Assembly: GCF_003477885.1 (NCBI RefSeq)
Contig: NZ_QUEE01000004.1
Location: forward strand, 186,001 to 250,000
Reading direction: 5' to 3'
From: Lachnotalea sp. AF33-28
GTDB lineage: Bacteria > Bacillota > Clostridia > Lachnospirales > Lachnospiraceae
DNA: 64,000 nucleotides
How positions within the stretch are numbered: the stretch's first letter is position 1; each line of letters begins with the position of its first letter. The notes under the pieces are model-generated. The model ran no database searches, was not told the DNA's origin, and saw only the letters and a program-made list of their open reading frames with translations. Positions 49,836-58,606 of the stretch are shown here, piece after piece. The translations under genes and the position numbers were made by a program.

Positions 49836-52192
49836 GCGATTTGTTCTCCTTTCTCGTCCTGCTTCTTTTTGTGGTAGTTCTCCCGCCTTGCAGCAAGGAA
49901 GTTTTCATACCGGGCTTGGGCTTCGGGATTTCCGGCTGCGGCTTCCTCGTACATCTTCTGGCGGGATTTCTTGGTAGCTTCACTATGATATGCCCGCCGC
50001 CTCGCAAGCTCGGCTGCTGCTGCGGGGTCGGTTTCCGCTTGGGTTTTCAGTTCTTGGTAGGCGTTCTTCTTGCGGTTCCGGCTGGCTTCAAGGCGTTCCG
50101 TTTCCTCCGGCGTGAGTGGCTGGCCTGCGTCCAGTGCGGCGGCAAGCTCTTTGAGCGTCCGGGGCTTGGGCGGCTGTGCCGCTTTCTGTCGCTCATACCA
50201 TGCCTTGTGCTGGCGGTTTTTCTTCTCCCTGTGGGCGGCAAGGCGCTCTGCTTCCTCCGGCGTGAGGTCGGCTCCGGCCTTTTGCAGCGCGGCAAGCTCC
50301 TTTAAGGATTTCGGCTTCGGGGGCTTGGGCGGCTCGGCGGCTTTCCGTTTCTCCCGCCATTCCTTTTGCCATACCCGGTTATGGGCTAACCGCGCTTCGT
50401 CTGCCGCCTGTTCCTCCGGGGTCAGCAAGCCCGCTTTCTTCCTCGCGGTAAACTCCCGCTTCTCTGCCTTGCGCTTTTCCTCCCGCGCTTTGGCAAGCTC
50501 CTGTGAATGGGCTTCCTTTGCCGCCTGTTCCTCCTGCTGGCGGCGTTGTTCCTCGGCTTCCATTGGGGTAACGATATGGGCGGGGACTTCAAACGCGCCG
50601 ATGAAGTTGAGGTAAATATCTATCCTCTGGCGGCGGCTGTTCCCGCGCCCCTCGCCCTCATGGACAACGACTTTCTCGATAAACTCGTTGAGCATGGGCG
50701 TTGTCAGCTCGGAAAAGTCGGTGTAGCGGCTCACAAGCTCGATAAACTTATCTGTTTTCAGCCTGTCGGCGTTCCAGCTCTCGATTGCTTCCTGCCATTG
50801 TGCGATAGCGGCTTCCAGCCCTGTCTGTTCCTCGTCGTATTCGGCAAGCAGACGGGTAAAGTGCTTATCGGGTATCTTGCCTGTGGCGTTGCCCTCGTAT
50901 AGCTTCTTTACAAGGCCGTCCAGCTCCTTACACCGCCGCTGTGCCTTGCTCACTTTCTGCCGGTACTCCTTGACGGCGTTCTCTTGGTGCTGGTCGGACG
51001 CTTCCCGCACACGCTCGATAAACTCCGCTTCATTGTGCCGCACATACCAGCTCACGCGCTGGATTGCAGCAAGAATGGCGGCTTCCATTTTCGCGGTGGG
51101 GATATAGTGCATGGTACAGTCGCGGGTAAGCTGGCGGTAGCTGGAACACACAAAAGCGTCGTCCAGATACTTGCCTTGCACAAGGCTGCTGCGGTGGGTC
51201 AGCTTCGCGCCGCAGTCGGCGCAGTAGAGAAGCCCGGTCAGGCGGTTTGGGGTGTTCTGCCGCTTGGGAGCGCGGCGTTTTGTCCCCATAAGCCGCTGGA
51301 CGGTGTTCCATGTTTCCTCGTCCACAATGGCGGGAATTTCCCCGTCAAAAATATACTGTTCCTCCGGCGCGGTCTTGCGGGTACTTTTGGTCTTGTAGTT
51401 CTCGCAGACGGTTTTCCCTAAAACCTTGCGCCCTGTGTACTCCGGGCGTTTGAGGATATAGCTGATAGTTGTCGTTGACCATGCGTAGGGGTCTGTGTAC
51501 TTCGCCGCCCGGACGGGTGCGCCTATCCGCTTCCAATGCTCGGACGGGATAGGGATTTTCTCGGCGCGGAGTGCCCTTGCTATACTGGCGATACTCTCCC
51601 CGGCAACAACGCTATGGAAGATACGGCGCACAACGGCTGCGGCTTCCTCGTCGATTACCCATTCGCCCTTGTTCTCTTTGGACGCAAGGTAGCCATAGCT
51701 GACGCTGCCGGAGCAGCGCAAGCCCTTTTCCATTCTCGACTTGAAAACGGTCTTGATTTTCCGGCTGGTGTCGGCAACATACCACTCGTTTATCACATCT
51801 CGGAAAATTGACATTATATCAAAGCCGTTAGCGGTATCAAGGTTGTCATTCGCCGCAATAAAGCGTACATGGTACTCATCAAAGGTGCGCTTCAAAAGCC
51901 CCACTTCGACAACATCACGGCCAATCCTGCTTTGGTCTTTGATAATGACCGTAGCCACATTTCCCGCCCGGATTTCTTCCAGCATAGCGTCCAGCCCCGG
52001 ACGCTTGAAAGTAGTTCCCCGCACTCCGTCATCGGTGAAGTGCCGGATATTCGTAAAGCCGTTCTTTTGGGCGTAGTCCTCCAAAATACGCTTTTGGTTT
52101 TCTATCGACACGCTTTCCCCGGCTCGCTCATCGTCATGGGAAAGACGCTCGTACAGGGCTGTGATTTTTCCCTTGTCCGGCTGTTTCTTCAT
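49832..52192 (-). CDS. large serine recombinase of IME-2 with 240-aa tail
   Basis: 786 aa. Catalytic Ser18 in ALYERLS, SRIGRDVVEVG, zinc ribbon (YCADCGAKLTHRSS.. VCSSYRQLTRDC) and DUF4368-like end near IYLNFIGAFE. A roughly 240-residue, highly charged tail (547-786) follows, containing repeated SLKELAALQKAGADLTPEEA / TLKELAAALDAGQPLTPEET units and LTPEEQA; such a tail is absent from the other two recombinases here. AAGGAGG is 9 nt before ATG 52192; codons up to 52252 run through the attachment site. It probably recognises the T4CP DPKG codons. Confidence 0.9.
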   Translation of the reverse strand: MKKQPDKGKITALYERLSHDDERAGESVSIENQKRILEDYAQKNGFTNIRHFTDDGVRGTTFKRPGLDAMLEEIRAGNVATVIIKDQSRIGRDVVEVGLLKRTFDEYHVRFIAANDNLDTANGFDIMSIFRDVINEWYVADTSRKIKTVFKSRMEKGLRCSGSVSYGYLASKENKGEWVIDEEAAAVVRRIFHSVVAGESIASIARALRAEKIPIPSEHWKRIGAPVRAAKYTDPYAWSTTTISYILKRPEYTGRKVLGKTVCENYKTKSTRKTAPEEQYIFDGEIPAIVDEETWNTVQRLMGTKRRAPKRQNTPNRLTGLLYCADCGAKLTHRSSLVQGKYLDDAFVCSSYRQLTRDCTMHYIPTAKMEAAILAAIQRVSWYVRHNEAEFIERVREASDQHQENAVKEYRQKVSKAQRRCKELDGLVKKLYEGNATGKIPDKHFTRLLAEYDEEQTGLEAAIAQWQEAIESWNADRLKTDKFIELVSRYTDFSELTTPMLNEFIEKVVVHEGEGRGNSRRQRIDIYLNFIGAFEVPAHIVTPMEAEEQRRQQEEQAAKEAHSQELAKAREEKRKAEKREFTARKKAGLLTPEEQAADEARLAHNRVWQKEWREKRKAAEPPKPPKPKSLKELAALQKAGADLTPEEAERLAAHREKKNRQHKAWYERQKAAQPPKPRTLKELAAALDAGQPLTPEETERLEASRNRKKNAYQELKTQAETDPAAAAELARRRAYHSEATKKSRQKMYEEAAAGNPEAQARYENFLAARRENYHKKKQDEKGEQIA

Positions 52193-52258
52193 GGGGTGTA
52201 ACCTCCTTTCTTGAGGGTTCGCGCTCCCTTTATCCTTATTGTAAATTACCATTCGGGT

Positions 52259-52775
52259 CTGTCAAGACGTAAGAGGAATGAAGCTGCATTAAATTAGGCT
52301 TGACGAAAAACCTTGTTTTTCCGCTGCCGCTGCCGCCGATCACGACGACGTTCTTATTTCTCGCGTACTTCGGCTGCTTCGGGCGGCTGTTCATGGTAAG
52401 CCGTTCCGTCTGCGTCAAAATGATGTTGTTTTGAAACTCCGGGTCTATGTAGGGCTTTATATCTTCGGCGTTGCCCCATCGGGCAGAGCCGTACTCCGCG
52501 CCCTTGCGGTATTTCTTCGCGTTTTTCCCTTTGACATAGACAATCAAGCGGATAACCACCGCGCCGACAATGCCGACAAGCAAATCCAGAGGGTAAATGC
52601 TCGGCAAGGCGTTTTCAAAGGCTGCGGAAAATCCTTTTGTGATATTCAGTATCTTTGCGGATATATCCGCGCCGGGGGCAAGCCGCACCGCCTGTCCGAC
52701 TTTATCAAAGAGATAGACAAAGAACACATAGGGGATATTCGGAAGTATCAGCTTTTTGTAGTTTATCTGCTTCAT
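52259..52775 (-). pseudogene. type IV coupling protein, N-terminal fragment
   Basis: 172 codons. Two membrane segments (about 10-24 and 60-80), GAEYGSARWGNAEDI and Walker A GGSGSGKT (147-154), then SSYVLTDP at the core, where IME-2 begins. The frame runs five codons into IME-2 to a TAA. As T4CP links the relaxosome to the channel and needs both Walker motifs, this truncated piece alone cannot work. Overlaps the PcfB gene by 4 nt. Confidence 0.9.
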
Positions 52776-53245
52776 ATCTCGCGCCCCCTGTCCATTTTCT
52801 TTACCTTGTCGCGGGCGGCGTTAAGCTGCTTCGCCTTGTCCTTTGCAGCGGCAAGGGCTTTGCGGATAGAGGGCTTTTTATCCCGGTTCAGCTTCTTTGC
52901 AGAAAACTCTTGAAACGCTGCGGTCATAACGTCTGCGTCCCGGCCTTTGAAAAACACAAGGTAACGGGTCTGTTCACCCTTAACCTTTTTCAGCGAAAAA
53001 TCTATGTTGTATTTCTTCGCCGTACTCTCAAAGGCTTTAATATTGCTGTCGGTGATCTCGATGTTGGAAACGCCCGCGTTCTGCTTCATAAGCTGCCGCA
53101 TGGTCTGTTTCCCATGTGCGGGCTTGCTTTTCTGCTCCAAAAACTTTTGGATTGCTTTCTGCAACGCCTGTTCGGTAAGCCGCGCCGCGCCTTTTCCCAC
53201 TTTGACGTATAGGGCAATCGTTTTTTGGGTTACTTCTTCCTGCAA
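52772..53245 (-). CDS. PcfB-like (DUF3801) conjugation protein
   Basis: 157 aa. TKQTIALYVKVGKGAARLTEQALQKAIQKFLE and the conserved Gly/Lys-rich N-terminus, with GVSNIEITDSNIKAFESTAKKYNIDFSLKK, match DUF3801/PcfB proteins, which precede the T4CP gene in Gram-positive conjugation operons and are thought to aid relaxosome docking. Translationally coupled to the T4CP fragment. Confidence 0.85.
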   Translation of the reverse strand: MQEEVTQKTIALYVKVGKGAARLTEQALQKAIQKFLEQKSKPAHGKQTMRQLMKQNAGVSNIEITDSNIKAFESTAKKYNIDFSLKKVKGEQTRYLVFFKGRDADVMTAAFQEFSAKKLNRDKKPSIRKALAAAKDKAKQLNAARDKVKKMDRGREI

Positions 53246-53281
53246 GGTATCAACTCCTTTCCCGGTAAAGTGCGGCTATGC

Positions 53282-54226
53282 TCATTCGCCGCCGTATAAG
53301 TCGTGATTGACAAGGGCGGTATAGTAGCTGTCAATGGTACTCGGCGCGTTGAACAGCACCGCTTTTAGATACTGCTTGATGTTGCGCACTTTGGTTGTGT
53401 TCTCCCTCATGCAATCCAAAACGAACTCAATATGGCTGCTGTTCAGCTTCAAAAACTTTGATTTCACTAATTCGGCGGGGTAGTCGTCCCCGGCAATACG
53501 GATTGTCTTTCGCGCTGTGCAGACGGTTTCCAGCATAAGGTCAACAATCTCGTCCAAGCGGTCTTTGTCAATTTTGCAGTTTTGAATGAGATGGTCGTAT
53601 TCGATATTGTCCTTGATAATCTCCCTGTAAATCTCTACTGCGCTATTGCTTTTCGCTTCCGTTCTTTTCCTTTCCGACGGCGTAGCCGCTTTGCCCTGTT
53701 CGAAGGGCAAGGGATTTAGGGAATGGAATGGAAAGGAATGGGTACTTGATAAATCAGTAATTGATTGTTCTTTACTTGATATATCTTTATTTAATTGCGT
53801 TGGATTTTCCAACGTAGGTTTTTCCTGCGTAGGTTTTTCCAACGTTGGATTATCCAATGTTGGATTTTCCAATGTAGGTAAATCCAATATAGGCGGCTGT
53901 CCGCCGCTGGTAGCTGCTTCCGGCTCTCGCGGCTGCGGCTGCTCGTATATGACGTAATCCGCGCCCCGCAAGCGTCCCTTTTCGTCGCGTTCCCGGCTGC
54001 GCACGATATATCCGGCTTTTTCGAGTTCCTTTACCGCTTCGCGGATTGCGTCGATCTTCTCCCGGTTGATATGGGATAAGCCCGCAAGGGTATAATCCCA
54101 ATCCTCCGGCAAAGACAGCATTTGCGACAACAAGCCCTTTGCCTTTAAGGACAATTCCTTGTTGCGCAAGTGGTGGTTGCTCATAACGGTATATCCCGTA
54201 TTTCGCTCCACTCTGAAAACTGCCAT
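53282..54226 (-). CDS. DUF6017 / RepA-type replication initiator-like protein
   Basis: 314 aa. N-terminal winged helix (YTVMSNHHLRNKELSLKAKGLLSQMLSLPEDWDYTLAGLSHINREKIDAIREAVKELEKAGYI) as in RepA_N-type initiators, a linker with repeated PTLENPT/PTLEKPT units (about 126-150), and a helical DUF6017-like C-terminus (ILYREIIKDNIEYDHL..). Near the right end of the ICE at the head of the operon; probably needed for replication of the circular form. Confidence 0.8.
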   Translation of the reverse strand: MAVFRVERNTGYTVMSNHHLRNKELSLKAKGLLSQMLSLPEDWDYTLAGLSHINREKIDAIREAVKELEKAGYIVRSRERDEKGRLRGADYVIYEQPQPREPEAATSGGQPPILDLPTLENPTLDNPTLEKPTQEKPTLENPTQLNKDISSKEQSITDLSSTHSFPFHSLNPLPFEQGKAATPSERKRTEAKSNSAVEIYREIIKDNIEYDHLIQNCKIDKDRLDEIVDLMLETVCTARKTIRIAGDDYPAELVKSKFLKLNSSHIEFVLDCMRENTTKVRNIKQYLKAVLFNAPSTIDSYYTALVNHDLYGGE

Positions 54227-54354
54227 TTTTCCTCACTTCCTCTCTTGATCTGCGTGGACAATTAGAAAGCCGTTTTCGGCGGTTTTGGTATTGCAATATG
54301 CCCTTTGCCGTTTTCGCGTCTGCAAAGCCGCATGGCACAAGGGCTTTTGCCCGT

Positions 54355-54573
54355 CTATTTGTCCATGCTGGCGGGCGTTTTCCGCGTCCTTTTGCCGGGG
54401 CAATAGGGACACTTTTTGAAAACGCAAAACTCATATTTCCATTGTGGGCGGTAGAAACGGCAAGTGCCGCAATCTTCATCATCTCCGGCACAACCGGATT
54501 GATAGCGGTCAAATCCCGGCTTCTGCTGCATGAGCAGTTCAAATGCCCGCTGCTTGCCCTTTGTGAAATACAT
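54355..54573 (-). CDS. small cysteine-rich ICE protein
   Basis: 72 aa, MYFTKGKQRAFELLMQQKPGFDRYQSG..CGTCRFYRPQWKYEFCVFKKCPYCPGKR. Six cysteines suggest a zinc fold. Common first gene of Tn1549-type conjugation operons, function unknown. ATG 54573 is preceded by AAAGGAGG; the frame up to 54693 covers the terminal hairpin and is excluded. Confidence 0.7.
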   Translation of the reverse strand: MYFTKGKQRAFELLMQQKPGFDRYQSGCAGDDEDCGTCRFYRPQWKYEFCVFKKCPYCPGKRTRKTPASMDK

Positions 54574-54646
54574 TCCGGCTGCGCCTCCTTTCCTGCGGGC
54601 ATAAAAAAACGCCACAACTTCTTTGAAGCTGCGGCGTAGTATGCAG

Positions 54647-54679
54647 AAAGGGACGCTATCTTTCGATAACGTCCCTTTT
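54647..54679. terminator. hairpin near right ICE end
   Basis: AAAGGGACG.TATC pairs with GATA.CGTCCCTTT around TTTC, with a following TTTTG on the plus strand. It may block read-through between the ICE and the flanking DUF2079 gene. Confidence 0.6.
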
Positions 54680-54761
54680 GCTTGGTTATTCACTTGTAAC
54701 CTGTTTGCCCGCTGTCCTTAAAACGCGATGATATAAGGGTTTTTGCTTGTTTTCTTATCTC

Positions 54762-54768
54762 ACCGCGC
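54762..54768. other. right attachment-site core of the ICE
   Basis: ACCGCGC in CTCACCGCGCTTAAG, in phase with the DUF2079 frame (Thr-Ala-Leu-Lys). Pairs with the copy at 10322-10328 as the ICE end point. Confidence 0.85.
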
Positions 54769-56177
54769 TTAAGACAGGGGATTTTTATGGCGACAAACGG
54801 CTGGTCTATGCGGCGGGCCTGCTGTTTTTTATCTTTGTGGGAGGTGTTACGGCTCTTCGCTATATGACCTTCGCTTCCCCCAACTTTGACTTTGGGATCT
54901 TTTCGCAGATGTTTGAGCGCATGAAAACGACAGGCCTCCCCATAACGACCTGTGAAAGAAACAGGCAGCTGTCCCATTTTGCTGTCCATATTTCACCGGT
55001 ATTTTATCTGATGCTTCCGTTTTATCTGCTGTTTCCGCATCCGATTGCGCTCCAGCTGATGCAGGCTGCAGCGCTGGCATTGGGAATACTGCCGCTGTAT
55101 GGCCTGTGCAGGCACAATCAGCTGTCTAAGAAGGCCTGTACAGAAGTCTGTTTCTGTTATGTGCTCCATCCGGCGCTGGCGGGAGGATGCTTTTATGATA
55201 TGCATGAGAATTTTTTCTTGGCGCCGTTTCTGCTCTGCCTGCTCTTATCCGCGGAGAAGAAGCAGTATGCCAAAATGGGGCTTTTTACAGTTCTGGTGCT
55301 GCTTGTTAAGGAGGATGCGGCGGTCTATACCGCATTTACGGGTCTCTATCTGCTGGCTTCGGGCAGGGAAAAAAAGCCGGGAGCACTGATGGCCGCGGCT
55401 TCGGTGATCTATTTTCTGCTGGCGGTCACACTGCTTGACCGCTTCGGGGAAGGCGTGATGATCGGCCGTTATCAGAATTTCCTGGCCGGAGGGCAGAATT
55501 TTGGTTCCATACTGAAAACTGTATTTATGAATCCCGGCTATACGCTGGCACAATGCCTGCAGGCGGACAGGATCGGGTATCTTCTCATAATGGCGCTTCC
55601 GCTTGCCTGCCTGCCGTTTATGGGAAGAAAACCTTCGGAGTATCTGCTGCTGGGGCCGTTTGTCCTGATGAATCTGATGCCGGATTACGAATATCAGCAC
55701 AGTATCGATTTTCAGTATAATTTTGGAGTGCTGGCGCTGCTTTTTTATCTGTTCATACGCAGGCTCTCACAGTGCAAAGAGGATGTGCGGGGAAAACTGC
55801 TGAAAATCAGTCTGACGTTTTCCTGCCTCATGTTTCTCTTCGCCCATACGGACCGTCTCTCCTATGTGGGGCGCTGGATGGATCACAGGCAGCAGTATAG
55901 GGTCATGGAAGAAGCGCTTGAGCGCATACCGAAGGAGGCTTCGGTAGCCGCGTCCGGTTTCCTTACGCCCCATCTGTACATGCATGAGGAGCTTTATGAG
56001 GAAACAGCCGGTATCAAAACGGATTATGTGGCGCTGGATCTGCGAGGTACGGATGCAAAGGCGGTGGAGGTGTATGAACAGAAGGGATATCGGTGTGTGA
56101 TATATGAAGAGGGAAGCATCGCGGTACTGGCGTATGCCCCCGATGATAATCAGAACAGCGGTAAATCAGCTCCGTAA
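54769..56177 (+). pseudogene. DUF2079 membrane protein, 3' part (split by ICE)
   Basis: About 469 codons continuing LKTGDFYGDKRLVYAAGLLFFIFVGGVTALRYMTFASPNFDFGIFSQMF. It has many membrane segments and the DUF2079 features QLSHFAVHISPVFYLMLPFYL and YDMHENFFLAPF. An in-frame TTG at 54747 inside ICE DNA could start a nearly complete product, so residual expression is possible. DUF2079 proteins resemble membrane glycosyltransferases; substrate unknown. Confidence 0.85.
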
Positions 56178-56255
56178 GGATCGCACTCGTGCGAAGATAT
56201 AATATGCTGTGCGGCCGCACTCGGTGCAGGCGGGTTTCTTTTTTTAATAGAGAAC

Positions 56256-56299
56256 GCCCCGGCGCATAAAGTTCTGTCGAACACTTTAAGCATCGGGGC
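56256..56299. other. long hairpin between DUF2079 and HD genes
   Basis: GCCCCG and TAAAGTT pair with ACTTTA and CGGGGC, giving a two-part stem. It lies between two converging genes but has no T run directly after either side; a T7 tract lies just left at 56239-56245. Confidence 0.4.
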
Positions 56300-56316
56300 A
56301 CCGGTTACATGGAGTT

Positions 56317-56829
56317 TTAGCAGCCTTTAGGCACACGCATCAGGCCAAAAAGCCATTTTTTACGCAAAGCGCGCAGAAACCGGATCACGGTCACCACTTC
56401 AATCACGCAGGAAACCGTATCCACCGCGCATACGAGCCACGCCTCCCGGAATCGCGGAAGTGCCGGCGTGAGAGGCCACATGTGCTTCTTTATGATATCG
56501 CGTTCAATATCATTTAAGTGAAAGTCACGCTGCGCGTTGGCGAGAGCCCGGCCGGGATGATAGAAACCGTGGAGCCTGTGGGATTTATCGCCGTCATGCC
56601 AGTCATACAAAAAATAATCGTGGAGCAGAGCGCCTCTCACCAGCGATGCTTCGTCACAGCCTAAATGATATTTCCTGTTCCAGTAAAAACTGTAATATGC
56701 AACGATGACACAGTGCTGCAGGCAGGTAATGGAACTGTGCTGTATATAGCGGTCCATTTCTTTAACCTGCCCGCCCTGGATGGTATCCCGGGCCAGTTCT
56801 ATAAAATCATTGATATACTCTCTTTTCAT
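56317..56829 (-). CDS. HD-domain phosphohydrolase-like protein
   Basis: 170 aa. HD-superfamily pattern with H..HD: QHSSITCLQHCVIVAYYSFY, ALLHDYFLYDWHDGDKSHRLHGFYHPGRA and IIKKHMWPL supply metal-binding His and Asp residues. Probably a phosphohydrolase of unknown substrate. ATG 56829 has AAAGGA 9 nt upstream; the ATG at 56838 touches it. Single gene. Confidence 0.82.
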   Translation of the reverse strand: MKREYINDFIELARDTIQGGQVKEMDRYIQHSSITCLQHCVIVAYYSFYWNRKYHLGCDEASLVRGALLHDYFLYDWHDGDKSHRLHGFYHPGRALANAQRDFHLNDIERDIIKKHMWPLTPALPRFREAWLVCAVDTVSCVIEVVTVIRFLRALRKKWLFGLMRVPKGC

Positions 56830-56926
56830 CTGCCTCATTCCTTTGCCGGTAACTGCCTGATGGCACTTTTTGTATATTTCTGATTATATTCTAGCACCGC
56901 AGATGAAAAAAATCCTTACACAAATA

Positions 56927-57490
56927 TTAATTTTCTACGATATGTTTCTGAAGGATCTCCCCGTCCATGCTTTTAATCAGAAACTCTCCGGCGCATCCGT
57001 CCTTCTTTTCATAAACCATATAGCTGGGCGGATTCCCCTCCTTGGGGATGGATACCGAACCGGGATTAAGATAAGTGAAAGGTCCCACGGCCTCTGCTTT
57101 CAGGACATGGGTATGACCGTGAATCAACAGGTCACCGGCTTTTAGCGGGGGCATATTTTCCGTGTTGTGTATGTGACCGTGGGTGATGAAAAACATATGA
57201 CCGTCCACAAACATGGTCATATAGTCCGCCATGATCGGAAAATCCAGTACCATCTGATCCACCTCGGCGTCACAGTTGCCCCGCACGCAGAGCAGCTCTT
57301 CCTTCATCCCGTTGAGTAATGACATCACTTCTTTGGGATTATATTCCCGGGGAAGATCGTTGCGCGGACCATGATAGAGCAGGTCACCTAAAAGTATGAG
57401 GCGCTCTGCCTTCTCACGGACATAGATTTCCTTCATCTTGCGGCAGCTGAAGGCGGAGCCGTGTATATCGGATGCAAACATTAGTTTCAT
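56927..57490 (-). CDS. yfcE: YfcE-like metallophosphoesterase
   Basis: 187 aa. Calcineurin-like fold: FASDIHGS (metal Asp and His), LLGDLLYHGPRN, RGNCDAEVD, THGHIHN and IHGHTHV. Acts as a phosphodiesterase in vitro in related proteins; physiological substrate unknown. AGGAGGA lies 8 nt before ATG 57490; upstream residues to 57547 lack support. Confidence 0.9.
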   Translation of the reverse strand: MKLMFASDIHGSAFSCRKMKEIYVREKAERLILLGDLLYHGPRNDLPREYNPKEVMSLLNGMKEELLCVRGNCDAEVDQMVLDFPIMADYMTMFVDGHMFFITHGHIHNTENMPPLKAGDLLIHGHTHVLKAEAVGPFTYLNPGSVSIPKEGNPPSYMVYEKKDGCAGEFLIKSMDGEILQKHIVEN

Positions 57491-57751
57491 AGCTGTTCCT
57501 CCTGGAGATTTTATGTCACCAGCCGAAGGTTGATGACCTGAGCACACTTCCGAGTGCTGCTATTTATTCGAATGCGGCGGCAGACATGCCGGCGCATAAC
57601 CTATTTTACTACATGGAAGAACGCTTTTCCAGCGGCTATATGATTTTTGTTGGATAAAATACATCTTCACTAAATCACGGTGGACTCAGGCTGTATTTTT
57701 TTGCAATTTACATTCCATGCCTATAACAAAAAAGTCCTGAGGATAGGCATA

Positions 57752-58430
57752 TTATAAAACTATAAGCATCTTTATAAATTCGTCCAATAATTCATTCAGT
57801 TCTTTATCCTGACTCCTTTTCTGAAATTGATACACGTAAAATAGAGTACTTCCGATTTTGTTTTGCATTTCAAGATTAGGATAATAAATAGATATTACTG
57901 AAAGTCTTTCAACATTCATATTTGCACGTGTTGTATAAACTGGTGAAACTCTTTCAACTTCTCGACGGTATATCGCACTGCTAAAATAGCCTGCCATATA
58001 AAGAGGATTCACTACACCTTCTTTTTTGGGGCGTAGTCTTTTTACATAGTTGCCGTAAACTGCACAGCAATCTGTAGATGCGACGCTGCAGCATGCTAGT
58101 TGCTTAATTGTTTCGCTAGTCCTATTTAAAAGAATATCACCACATTTTATATCGTATTTTCGAATCTCATCCTTTGACACATCAACAAATGCGGAGAATG
58201 AATCCGGCAGAAATGGATTGTGAAGAAAAGATTTATTTATAACCCATATACAACACGGAATTTTAGTGTTGTAAAAAGTCCTGCTGGAAGCGTAATAACG
58301 ACTTCTACCAACCCTTCATAAAGAATTTTTTTCCTTATATCGAGTTCCGCGGAATTCTGAGTTGTTAAAGAGCCATTTGGTAAGAGGACAACTGCGCGCC
58401 CATTTTCTTTTAAATGACTAATTAACGCCT
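57752..58430 (-). pseudogene. decayed hsdM/hsdS remnant
   Basis: The minus strand reads ALISHLKENGRAVVLLPNGSL..EIRKKILYEGLVEVVITLPAGLF-type sequence from the C-terminal part of a type I methylase. A one-base shift near 58273 (a T missing from a T run) separates it from YNTKIPCCIWVINKSF..FVDVSKDEIRKYDIKCGDILLNRTSETI, then HsdS-like C-terminal sequence to 57752. The parts run on without the intervening gene regions, so this is an internally deleted relic. Confidence 0.7.
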
Positions 58431-58606
58431 TTCTCGGAAAACTCCTTGATGATCTCCCATCCGGGCTGACGTTGGGCGAACTCCCGGCAATACTGCTTTT
58501 GCATTGGGATGTCGTCCTTTTCTACCTGTCCCACGGTGGAAACGCGGTACAGGCAGACCACGCGCCTGGAAATGTTTTCGGGAATTTGGATGATTTGCTC
58601 CGCCAT
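58430..58606 (-). pseudogene. serine recombinase N-terminal fragment
   Basis: MAEQIIQIPENISRRVVCLYRVSTVGQVEKDDIPMQKQYCREFA.. has the start of a resolvase domain with the catalytic Ser in YRVST. It breaks off at EKGV, where hsdM-like sequence begins near 58430. The abrupt joint indicates a deletion that fused a recombinase 5' end to the hsdM relic. Confidence 0.72.

Larger units (their letters stand above)
43801..52258. mobile_element. IME-2: Tn4451-like mobilizable element inside the T4CP gene
   Basis: About 8.46 kb with the 7-bp direct repeat TTCGGGT (plus strand) at 43794-43800 and 52252-52258. The core lies in the Asp-Pro-Lys-Gly codons of the T4CP; rejoining gives ..VLTDPKGTVLIECG.. in frame. 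Inside each end the arms CAATAAGGA (43806) and TCCTTATTG (52233) would flank the core in the circular form. Contents: TnpW-like, primase-helicase, small peptide, MobQ relaxase with oriT, DUF3847, TnpV and the recombinase. Confidence 0.9.
10322..54768. mobile_element. Tn1549-type ICE carrying two nested IMEs
   Basis: About 44.4 kb bounded by the 7-bp core ACCGCGC and inserted in a DUF2079 gene. Contents are those of Tn1549/CTn-type elements: large serine recombinase at the left end, tnpW, orf7/orf8-like regulators, MobC and relaxase, TTRAP, ArdA/ArdC, TopB, DUF4366, DUF4315, NlpC/P60, methyltransferase, VirB4, PrgI, VirB6, Maff2, T4CP, PcfB and DUF6017. Removing the two IMEs leaves about 26 kb. 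The only obvious passenger in the ICE backbone is the rRNA methyltransferase cassette at 14121-15688. Confidence 0.93.

Noticed and set aside
54690..54989. Minus-strand frame over the right ICE junction
   Set aside because: Crosses the attachment core and is antisense to the DUF2079 gene.
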